DNA from: Adiantum capillus-veneris
Taxonomy: Eukaryota > Streptophyta > Polypodiopsida > Polypodiales > Pteridaceae
DNA length: 64,000 nt
Direction: 5' to 3'
Assembly: GCA_014529385.2 (NCBI GenBank)
Contig: CM043953.1
Location: 90,463,842 to 90,527,841, forward strand
The notes below the pieces were generated by a model. It did not search any database and had not been told where the DNA came from. It was given only the letters and a program-made list of their open reading frames with translations. How positions within the stretch are numbered: position 1 is the first letter of the stretch; every line of letters starts with the position of its first letter. The translations under genes were made by a program, and so were the position numbers. This document shows positions 1 through 8,885 of this stretch, in pieces.

Positions 1-43
1 TGTTGAGGTGAAAACGTGCTCCGCGCGCGCCTTTAGTAATGCG

Positions 44-174
44 GACTCTCTCTGTCTCTCTCTCTCTCTCTCTCTATTTATATATGCTAAGCTATAGAAA
101 GGAGAGAGAGAGATAGAGAGAGAGTCATAGAAAGAGAGAAGGGGATTGAGACTCTTCTTTTGGTGTACAGTGAG
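44..174 (+). promoter_or_regulatory. Putative core promoter and 5' UTR of the histone-protease-phosphatase gene
   Basis: A CT-rich tract (about 46-74) runs into a TATA-like word (TATTTATATATG, about 75-86), followed by an AG-rich stretch up to the ATG at 175. Pyrimidine tracts followed by AG-rich leaders are common at plant transcription starts. Transcription start and promoter activity are inferred from composition and position only. Confidence 0.4.
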
Positions 175-2926
175 ATGGCTAGAACAAAAGCCACTGCAAG
201 GAAGGCAGACAAGGGTCCAGGATTAGCATCTAAAGCAAGTAGCAGATCTGCAACCCCAAAGAAAAGACTTGGAAAACCAAATAAAATTCTGAAAGGGCCA
301 AGGATGAAGAAGCTGCAAACCTGCATGGGACTTTTCAGAGAAATCAAAAAGGCACAGAAATGTGTAGATTTATGCATACCAAAGCTGCCCTTCCAGAGGA
401 TGGTGAGGTCCATATGTGATGAAGCTACCTGGGGCACCAAAAGGTGGAAGGTGGTGGCATTAATGGCTCTACAGGAAGCAGCAGAGGACTTCCTACTGGA
501 GTACTTCAGTGACATGACCATTGTTGCAGCCCATGCCCACAGGGTTACCATAATGGACAAAGATAGTGAGACATTGAAAAGAATAAGGTGGAGGTATGAC
601 AAACTGCTGGTCCCCAATGTCTGCAAGGATAAGAAAATGAGGGAAATTTTGTTATACCCCCCGGAGCTAGTGCCACAGCTCATAGTTGTAGATGTCACAC
701 ATGATGTGAATACAAGGGCAAGGGCAGAGACTACTGCTCGCCAAACAGAGGAAATGAGGGAAGCAGAGCTTAAGGAGAAAGCAAAAGTAGCAGTGGAGTC
801 CCAGAAACAAACAGAGTGCAATGTGACCCTGTCTATAGAGGCAATGAATCAAGAAACTCTACTTTCAATGAAGAATGGTTTGCTTGCAGAGATACCATTT
901 GTAGATGGAACCAGAAAGCTAGCTCTGGAAAAAGTGGACATTGATTTATTGCAGAATCCAGATGCTCAGATTTCAGACACAATTATCTATGCTTGTCTTA
1001 AGTAAGTGTTACTATCTTGCTAGCTTTGAAAACTCAGATAATAGGTTTGCTAACTTAGGTAGAGTCTCTGCAGCCTGATCAAAAGTCAACTCCCACTGCA
1101 CACTCACACAGAGGTGTTTCTCCTTGATCCACAAATGTCTGTAATTATTAGACAAAAGAACAATCCATCTGGGACCTTTGAGAGTTGGTTTCTCCACTGT
1201 GCTATGCTGGAAGTTACTGTGATCATCTTTCCATATGAGAACAACCATCACTGGAGTCTCATATGCCTTGATGTTGACCAACCAGCAGTGTGGGTGTTCA
1301 ATTCAATAAAAGGAACCCACCCTGAAATTAGGCTGTAAGTGTTTTGTATCAGAAAGTGTTTTTTGTAGATATCCATGTAAATTTGAAGCCTCATGCTAAC
1401 ATCTTGACATTGCTTTGTGCAGTTGTATAAAGAGGTTGTTGCTTGCCTATGGCAAGCTATGTGGAAGGTATGAACTATACAAGGCCCCAATCAAAGAAGT
1501 ACCTGTCCCAAATCAAACCGATGGGAATTCTTGCGGCTGGAGATGTCTTCTCCATGCAGAATATGTCCTGCAAAGCTACTTTGCATTAAAACCTTTCATG
1601 ACTAAGGTACCCATTTGGCAATGCATTCAGTTAGTTTTGGTTTAGTCTGTAAAAGAATTCTCACCATGTGGTCTTTCAATTTTGCAGAGTGCTTTAAAAA
1701 ACTACACATATGATTATTTGCAAAGATACCGGGTAAGTTTAATACAACACCTGCTTACTATGTCTAGCCCTAGAGAGATTGAAGATAGCGGCTTGGATGA
1801 GCGCACTATTGATCTTACAAAACATGACGTGCCACCACGACAAACCCCTACATCCGATACAGTGGAATCGCAACGGGCCGAGGGTGTCATATCAGCAGAA
1901 GATGAAAGAGCCGAGGATGAGGAAAGGTCAAATGAGCATATGGAAGGTGCTAAGGTTCAACCGGAGGAGACAATGAAAGAGCCAAGTCAGCCAGTGGAGG
2001 AGCCAAAAGAGCCTATGGCTGAAACCCAAGATGAGGAAAGCAGGCCTATAGATGAGCAAAAGGATATGGATGAGGAAAGCAGGCCTAGGGATGAGCAAAA
2101 TGATATGGATCAGGCAAGGATGTATGAGGCAAGCCGATCAACCTTGAATGAGGCAGAAAGGGCCATGGGGGAGACCCCTGATGAAGATGTGAATGATGAC
2201 TATGAAGATAAAGCGGAGGAGAGCAACAACGACATGAACACTACAGAGACCCAGTATGGACCCTTGCTACTTGTAGATACGGTTGTTCCGGTAATGTCTA
2301 TTCAAGTATGGCAAAATATGTTCAGCTTCTAACTACTTATATGTACTTGTCAACTTTTACAGAGGTTGATTATCTTGGACGTCAATGGATTGCTGCTGAT
2401 GCGGGTGCCTCTCTGTGACAGAGGACCCTTTGAGGATTTGCAAACGTTTCGGATGGGAACTTGTCGAGTCGTGGTTCGTCCAGGAACCAAGGAATTTATT
2501 CAGTTTCTTCTTCCGCGCTTCAGAGTTGCCATATGGTCTTCAATGCAAAGGCAAAACTTGTCGCCACTAGTTGCAATAGTTTGCAGTGTATGCCAAGCTC
2601 ACACGTCAGATTTTGCCTTTTTGTATGATCAAAGAAAATGCGTTACCGTTGAGGGCCACTACCACCCTAAAAAACCAGGATTACCTCTTTTGTACAAACC
2701 GTTTAGCCAAATCGGTGTACCCTTTGATGCAACTAATACACTACTAATTGATGATACTCCTGAAAAGGGAGAACTAAATCCGCCGGGAACAACTATCTCA
2801 CCACCTTCTTTCGAGGGGCATTCCTTCGATTTTTACCTTGAAGACATTCTGATTCCATACTTACAAAAATTGTATCTCAGTCCATTGTTCACGGACGAGT
2901 TTGTACTTTCTAATGAATTAAGATGA
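175..2926 (+). CDS. Fusion protein: H3/CENH3-like histone fold + Ulp1 (C48) protease-like + FCP1-type HAD domain
   Basis: Five exons keep one open frame: 175-1001, 1074-1334, 1423-1606, 1688-2290 and 2363-2926 (812 residues). All introns have GT..AG ends. The ATG at 175 was chosen because it starts MARTKATARK, an H3-tail mimic. Residues about 52-140 align along the H3 histone fold (KLPFQRMVRS, MALQEAAEDFL, HRVTIMDKD), with a W-containing loop 1 as in CENH3. A charged, probably helical stretch follows (175-215). Residues about 262-435 are a Ulp1/C48 peptidase-like domain: HHWSL (His335), FNS (Asn352 where Asp is usual) and QTDGNSCG (Gln394, Cys400). Residues 440-620 are an acidic, low-complexity linker. 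Residues 626-812 match FCP1/NIF HAD phosphatases (ILDVNGLL, RPGTKEF, LLIDDTP). A nuclear, chromatin-linked SUMO or phosphate-removing role is inference; the swapped residues could mean weak or lost catalysis. An AATAAA lies at about 3137. Confidence 0.82.
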
Positions 2927-2953
2927 TTCTTCTATCATGTCTTTGTCTTGTCT

Positions 2954-3075
<122 letters not shown>

Positions 3076-3194
3076 ACGTGGTAAAGAAATGTATTTCAAG
3101 CACACTTTTTCACAGGGCACAATTGAAAAATGAGATCAATAAACTTCATGTCTTGAAAGTCATTTGTATACACTTGGGTTCACAAGAATATCTG

Positions 3195-4613
3195 TTACAT
3201 TGACACTACTTCAACCCGACCATCCAACTCTTTGCACAAAATATCTTTTTCCCTTCGCCGCATCACCTTACGGCCAGCTAAGAAAAAGGAAAAATCTGAT
3301 AGGTCCTTGTCCATTGACTCTTCAATGATGTCATTTCGCAAATGCTGAAGACTGCATAGCTCCCTTATTGTAACCACCAATAGTAGGCCATGCTCTTTAT
3401 CAATCACTTCCACATCAACAGTAGGATTATCTTCCAAACCTGCAGAAACCTGGTCCATAGGAATGTACTTACCGTTTAGCATTTGTGATCGCATATACCA
3501 AAATGAGAGTAACAGTGATTGGCTTGCAATCATGTACTTGACAACTAGAGTATCAAGCGCGACCTCGCACCGTAAACCAATCTCTTCCTTTGCATACCAT
3601 CCTTTGTCAAGAAGTTTGTCACAGGATGACTGCTGAAATGACTTGCACATGAACATAGTTTTTGTAACTCTGATGTTGTAGCTATGAAACAGCTCTATGA
3701 AGAGTGAAACAGGACAAAAGTTTGCAATTCTAACCAGTTTGGTAGGAATAGAGCTACGTAGAGACCTTTGTATATCCTTGAAGAGCTTACTTCGCATTGC
3801 CTCCACCATTGTTTCCTCGGGAACTGGCCAGTCCACAGTGTTCCAATCGGTTGGTAGAGGCACTTTCACCAACATGCCATTCTTATTCCCTGAGCTGAGT
3901 TGGTAAAAGTGGTCATAAAAAAAGATTCCCTCATCAGCCAGTCTTTTGCTGCTCCTCTCTGAGTACTGTAGAGAACCAATGTGGGCATGTACAACATGGA
4001 AGAGGCCTATTATGCACTCCACAGGTTCCCATTGCTCATAAGAAGAGGGATAAACATCTGCAATATATATAAGAAGAGTTAAACTAAGAGTATCAATAAG
4101 TACAAATGACAAATCTAATGTAATTGAGCTGTGAAGAGTGGAGACATTACTCATAACAAGCGGGAGAAACATTGCAAAATATATAAGAAAAGTTATAATG
4201 AGAGTATCAGTAAGTTCACATGTCGAGTACTTACAATTGCAACGTGGTTGATGTATATCTGATACATTTCCACCGTTTGCTATCACCTCTGGATGGGTAA
4301 ACACATGCTGAACAAGAACTTCCTTTACAGATCTTTTGCTGATTTCAACTTTGAAATCCAACACCCTGGCCTTCCATGCTGAGCGGTAAACGTTGATACC
4401 ACTAGACCTCTTGGGTCTTCTTGGTTGCATGAGGACCCATGAACCTTTGTTTATCCTTTGTCCAACCCATTGGTTCTCTGCACTTATTGAAGCTGGTATT
4501 GTAATTGAGGATATGCTACTACTTGGCCTTCTAGGCAAAGTGCCGTTGTTGGTTGTTGGTGTGAGAGACAGTAAACACCTAGAGGCTCTTGGGCGAGAAG
4601 ACGTGGACGCCAT
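3195..4613 (-). CDS. Unrecognised two-exon gene convergent with the fusion gene
   Basis: Read on the minus strand, exon 1 is 4613-4235 and exon 2 is 4057-3195, giving 413 residues. The intron (4234-4058) has GTAAGT and TTGCAG borders. It is 177 bases long, so retaining it also keeps the frame open. The N-terminal ~45 residues are Ser/Thr/Pro-rich. Residues about 50-100 hold a basic patch and a possible small folded domain (WVGQRINKGSWVLMQ). The middle is mixed alpha/beta with several Trp and Cys. The last ~75 residues (VDVEVIDKEHGLLLVVTIRE to the end) read like a compact beta-rich, possibly ubiquitin-like fold ending in a charged segment. I recognise no family. No signal peptide is visible; in the spliced form no membrane helix is clear, because the hydrophobic stretch seen in the unspliced reading is intron. 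The 3' end faces the fusion gene about 270 bases away, and the intact frame suggests a functional gene. Confidence 0.68.
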   Translation of the reverse strand: MASTSSRPRASRCLLSLTPTTNNGTLPRRPSSSISSITIPASISAENQWVGQRINKGSWVLMQPRRPKRSSGINVYRSAWKARVLDFKVEISKRSVKEVLVQHVFTHPEVIANGGNVSDIHQPRCNCKYSTCELTDTLIITFLIYFAMFLPLVMSNVSTLHSSITLDLSFVLIDTLSLTLLIYIADVYPSSYEQWEPVECIIGLFHVVHAHIGSLQYSERSSKRLADEGIFFYDHFYQLSSGNKNGMLVKVPLPTDWNTVDWPVPEETMVEAMRSKLFKDIQRSLRSSIPTKLVRIANFCPVSLFIELFHSYNIRVTKTMFMCKSFQQSSCDKLLDKGWYAKEEIGLRCEVALDTLVVKYMIASQSLLLSFWYMRSQMLNGKYIPMDQVSAGLEDNPTVDVEVIDKEHGLLLVVTIRELCSLQHLRNDIIEESMDKDLSDFSFFLAGRKVMRRREKDILCKELDGRVEVVSM

Positions 4614-5183
4614 AACTCTCAGAGAAAAGCTTTAGTGGAGGGAGATTCACTTTGAAAGCATTCTAATGGAGGGAAAGTGTTTTAGAATTCCAATATCTTG
4701 TGCGGGCTTAATGGTCACCCTCCAGTACGTTAATGACCATAAGAGAATATCAGAAGTGGGACCACACGCAAGCACCTAAAAGCTCGGTAAAAGGAAGGAA
4801 ATTACTATGCTACAATCCTAGTTTCGTGAAAGTTTTATGCTATTTTCCTATTTTTTGAGTCTTTCCACGTACTTTCCTACGTAACGTAGCCTTCATGCTC
4901 ATTGGACGCGCTCTATTTTTCTCTCTCTTCATATGGCCCTCCAAATGACCTCTGAAATTTCCTAATGCGGAGGCGGGGAAGCGGTTGAGTGCAGCAAAGC
5001 GGCGGCTCCTTCTTCGCCGCGGCGAGGAATCCTCCACGAAGCAAGCGTAGAGCGGTGAGTGACACACCATCGCCTTCTTTGAGCTTACTAGTTTAGGCTT
5101 GTTGTGTGCTTGGAGCCATTTGTGGCTCGCACACGGTGTATCGGAAAGTTCCTTGCATTGACACGTGCGACATACGCGCACAG
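4614..5183. other. Intergenic: upstream region of the minus-strand gene, then unassigned GC-rich sequence
   Basis: The first ~190 bases contain three GGAGGG words on the minus strand (4635-4725) and should hold that gene's promoter; no clear TATA box was seen. From about 4850 to 5183 the sequence is richer in GC. A minus-strand open frame here (about 5256-4840) crosses an LTR/primer-site boundary and shows no recognisable domain, so it is not called as a gene. Confidence 0.5.
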
Positions 5184-6200
5184 GCTCGAATACCATTAAT
5201 TGCAAGGAATAGAAGAGAGGGTCGTTCAACACCAAAACACCACTGGCTCCTGTCAAGCTTCTAATGGCTCAATAGTGGTTAAGCCATAGGCAAGCCCCGT
5301 AGGACGCCACTATTAAGACCATAGCTCTCGACGGTGATGCCTCGTTAACTGCACAAAGGCAGGCGCACTGCAAGGCTGAAAAAATCCCTATTCTACTTAC
5401 TCACATGCAATTAATAGTACCAACCATTTATATCTAGCTTGAGGACCTCCCTTCTTGAGCAAGAAAAGAGAAACCTTGTGCTTTGATACCAATGTAACAT
5501 TTAATGGTCTAGTAACATGTGTATAGAGGAAAATAGCATGAACATAGTGAGCATTTCATTAGAATAGCTTCCAAATGAGAATAACAAGAGTGCTTCGGGG
5601 AGAGAGCAACAAAAATATAACACCTAGTTAGATAGCATGAACAATACTTCAAAAGAGAAAGAAATTAAGCAATTGACAACAGTTGAAGACCCGATTTGCA
5701 AGGAGCCGGTCCCCCCTCCAAAAGGCTTTGTATTATGGTTTATCCCATCAAAAGAGACATTTTACAATACAATTCTCTATGTTCCTTCAATACTAGCTAG
5801 TGCAATGAAGATGGAAACTTCATGCACTAAGCAAAACACTTATCAAACACAACATCAATTCCCTCACGGTTTCAGACCCAAGACCTCACACACACCTTCG
5901 AAGATGGTGAGAGCTAGCGGGGTATGAGAGTAGATTGAGAGGAAGAGGGAGTATTCTTACGAGAAATATGTACATCTCCTCACATAATTAGTCATATTAG
6001 CATAGCTTAGCTTAGTAAGTAGAATGGTAGAGGAGATGAGCATGCATTGAAGCTTTCCATTAAATCTTGAGAAGGAGAGAGAGTCTTCTTTGCTTCACAC
6101 ATGAGATTGTGTGAGTGTGTGTGTGATAATGCCTTGCAAAAATCAGCCCCCCTCTCTCTCTCTTGGTCGACCTCTCTTGCTACTTGCTCATCCTCACACC

Positions 6201-6532
6201 TCATTGGACCTCCCTAGGCCTAACCAATGGAAATTAAGCAGCATAAGTGATAGTCTTCTGCCATGCGTCCCCCTTTCCCCTTTTGTGAGAGCTTTAGGTA
6301 ATTACTTAATTCAACTAAACTCTCATTGGACCCCTTTGCCTCCTGGCCAATAGGAATCAGGCAAGCCATTGGGCTGCTGGATGCTCATTGGACCCCTTAG
6401 GAGACTGTCCAATAGTCTTCTAGAGAGCTTAATTCTTATTGATTCTTTATTAAGTGTTTTTAAATTAATCAAACTAGATTTACTCTAGCTTAATTCTCAT
6501 TGGTCCACCTCCAAAGCCATCCAATAGGAACT
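6201..6532. repeat. Four paired ATTGG/CCAAT modules inside the LTR
   Basis: Four diverged modules occur at about 6201-6230, 6323-6356, 6384-6414 and 6497-6530. Each has CTCATTGG(A/T)CC followed 12-20 bases later by CCAATAGG or a close variant. Each is therefore an inverted CCAAT-box pair. CCAAT is the NF-Y recognition word in plants; promoter or enhancer activity in the LTR is inference. Confidence 0.75.
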
Positions 6533-6601
6533 GAGTACACCTTGTGGCCATCTGGGCTAGGGAGCTGACATGTGTCCCTCATTCCCTTTATGTAAAGGGA
6601 G

Positions 6602-6602
6602 C

Positions 6603-6661
<59 letters not shown>
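6602..6661. repeat. (GT)n microsatellite in the LTR
   Basis: A nearly perfect run of about 29 GT units lies within the LTR at 5201-6791. Confidence 0.97.
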
Positions 6662-6663
<2 letters not shown>

Positions 6664-6754
6664 TTCTCTCTCATCTCCTACTTCTAGGGCTCGCCCCCTC
6701 CTATGTAGGGATGGTCGCCCCCTTTTGGATCCCTGTTTTCCCTCCTTTGGATCC

Positions 6755-6890
6755 CTACTGTGACCGATTTGCTAGCTTAACCAATATTTCAGCTTTTTCT
6801 CCCCTGGCACTTCCCCATATTAAATGATCAGTTTAACATGAGAAAATCATTTAGAAGAATTAGATATTGATTATTATGACATTCGTCGCC
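6755..6890 (-). other. Polypurine tract and LTR start; block shared with 56,858-56,991
   Basis: On the minus strand this ~135-base block follows the gag stop, holds the polypurine tract ATGGGGAAGTGCCAGGGGAG, and runs into the LTR start. The plus strand at 56,858-56,991 carries the same block with few mismatches. Here it follows a Ty3 gag; there it follows Copia sequence. Confidence 0.75.
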
Positions 6891-8034
6891 TCTTACTACT
6901 CTCTGGTTTGTCTTCTACTTTAGCCTTCCCTTTCCTTGATCTTGTTTCCCTCTCTTCTTCTGTCTCTTTCTCCCTATCATGTCTAGCTCTCTTATTGGCC
7001 AAAACATCCGCATCTTGATGCTCCAGGGTAATGATGTTGATAGCTCTACCTTCTCCGTTTGCAGGCAACAGTCGTGGTTGTTTCTATGGTGATGGTGCCT
7101 CTAGCGCCCGCTCTTGATGATTTTCTTCTATTCTCCCTCAACCATGCCCATATAAGGGGTACATCCCTCCTCTCTCTCTTGGTGGATCAGGACAATCAGG
7201 GGCGTAGTGACCCTCTTCATTGCAATTGTAGCATTTTCCTTGTAGCCTCCATCCCCTATCTCTCTCAGTTGGCCACTCTTCTCTTTGGTTTCTATTCATT
7301 ATGTTAATTCTTAATCCTTGTAATTGACAAGTAGGATCATGCAAAACCCGAGCCGTAACGGGATCCAGACCTTGAACCACTCACTCCACTCTATCATCCA
7401 CTGCCAGAGGGACCATTGGTTGCACACAACTAGCTCAGTACGTGTCATGCCTTGCTCCCACCTTCTCTTGATCTTCTTGCTCTTGGCCTCGACAATTTCC
7501 ACAGCTCTTTCAAATGTAGTAGGCTCTTCTTGATCAACCTTCTCCCTTACACTTGGATGGAGACAATCCATAAATTGATGCACTTTAAAGAAATCCCCTG
7601 GAGGTACTTGGGATGCCCCCTCCAACTGCACCCAAAGCCCTTTTGAAGTGCTGCAAAAACTCTTGAAAGTTAGCATGAACATCTTGCTGCAAACCTCTCA
7701 ATTTTTTCATTAATTCTGTTGTGGTTAACTTCTTTCCAAACTTGTCAAAAATTGCCTGCTTCACCTGCTCCCATGTTTGCTTTTTGTCTTCCTCTAAACC
7801 TTCAAACCACTCACGAGCTTCTCCTTTGAGTGCATGAGTAAATACATGAAGCTTTGCGTCATCATTCACAATGTGCATACCAAGAGTATACCACTCGAAG
7901 TCAGCAATCCAGTCCTTCAAATCCTCCTTCCCTCTGAACACTGGCTGACTATATGCCATCCCTTCAAAGTCACTTCTCCCTTGCACGAGTAACTTCACAA
8001 AATTTGAAGTCTTGCACCTCAACCAAACCACCAT
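6874..8034 (-). pseudogene. gag: Ty3-type gag with zinc knuckle, no pol (gag-only element)
   Basis: Minus-strand frames from 8034 to 6874 make a Retrotrans_gag capsid domain (REWFEGLEEDKKQTWEQVKQ, FDKFGKKLTTTELMKKLRGL). A helical C-terminal capsid part follows (8034-7311), then a CCHC zinc knuckle (CYNCNEEGHYAPDC, about 7230-7195) and a basic tail ending KRRRMS at 6874. At least two frameshifts break it. No protease, reverse transcriptase or integrase lies between the gag stop and the polypurine tract. The copy is therefore non-autonomous, either by deletion or as a gag-only (TR-GAG-like) element. The product would have been a capsid/nucleocapsid protein packaging element RNA. Confidence 0.8.
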
Positions 8035-8105
8035 TTTTCTTCAATGAAGCTCAAACTTCAAAGCAAAAACCGCTTCACCTGGGTGCATAGTCGGTAAATT
8101 TCTGC

Positions 8106-8760
8106 TCCCCAGCAGGATCACCAAAGGATGATGGAGCAAAAGACGCCGTGCGCACACTCACACACCCAAAAACCTTAACACAACACAAGGTATTCCCTTA
8201 ATTTTCTCACCTCACTCAACACCACTCAAAAGCTCAATGAAAATACTACCCACCAGCTCAATTCAAACCCCAAACACCTCGACCTACAAGCCCTTGCCTG
8301 CCAGCAGACACTACAAGGTGAGTCAAGTTGATCAACATTTGATCACACTTGATGGTGACCCAAATATACAAGAAATACCACCAAAAAACTCAAAAAACTC
8401 TCAAACCATTGCAAAGCCTTCACCAAACTCCACTCTGTTGGACTCTTTGGAGTAGAACCAACCCTAATGGCACCGATACTAAAGGGTCACATAGTCTTGC
8501 AGAAAGCCGCACCTTATTCCCTCAATTCCTTGCATACAAATATCCGTGAAAACCTCAAAACTTCCATAGACTCTCCCAAATGCAAAATTGAAGAGAGAAA
8601 GCTCTCATTCACTCCTCCACACACTCGAAACAGGATGCGAACGCACCTACTTTCTCCTAGACACAGGGAGGTGAAAAGGCTGAGTATTGGCTTCAAAAAT
8701 TCCCCCTCAGCCTGAACACTCACGGAACTGTGTGTGATGTGGCAATTTACCCCCTTTTCA
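8106..8760 (-). mobile_element. Putative 5' LTR and primer site of the gag-only element
   Basis: On the minus strand, TTTGGTGATCCTGCTGGGGA at 8125-8106 sits in the usual primer-binding position ahead of gag. The ~610 bases upstream of it (to about 8760, where TGTGAAAAGG or TGCCACATCACA could be the start) would be the LTR. This sequence does not match the LTR at 5201-6791, so the two ends of the gag copy come from different families or have been exchanged. Boundaries are approximate. Confidence 0.4.
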
Positions 8761-8885
8761 CACCTTTTTTGACCATTTTTGGTCTAGTTTTGGCCAATTT
8801 TGACCCCCGACGGGCATTTTTTGCGAGAAAAACCCCAAACGCATGTATGTACACATTTTTGTACATATGACCATGCATATATATG

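Larger units (their letters stand above)
5201..6791 (-). mobile_element. LTR of a Ty3-type element (family of element B), with primer-binding-site remnant at 5184-5198
   Basis: On the minus strand the block starts TGAAATATTGG directly after a polypurine tract (GGGGAGAAAAAGC) and ends CCTTGCA, so it is bounded by TG..CA. It is followed by ATTAA and a tRNA-iMet-like primer site (TGGTATTCGAGCC). The lower part, 5184-5745, is clearly homologous to 63,442-64,000, the leader side of element B, in the same orientation. It holds CCAAT-box pairs and a (GT)n tract. A primer site on one side and a polypurine tract on the other means the LTR is flanked on both sides by element internal sequence, as in tandem or recombined copies. 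Confidence 0.72.

Noticed and set aside
160-174. Start of the fusion gene five codons earlier (TTG at 160)
   Set aside because: TTG is not a usual plant start; the ATG at 175 begins an exact H3-style N-terminus.
4840-5256. 138-codon minus-strand frame
   Set aside because: It runs across the LTR and primer-site boundary at 5184-5201 and has no recognisable domain, so it is probably chance.
8307-8320. CACTACAAGG word as a CACTA transposon end
   Set aside because: No matching inverted end or subterminal repeats; it falls in the putative LTR of the gag-only element.
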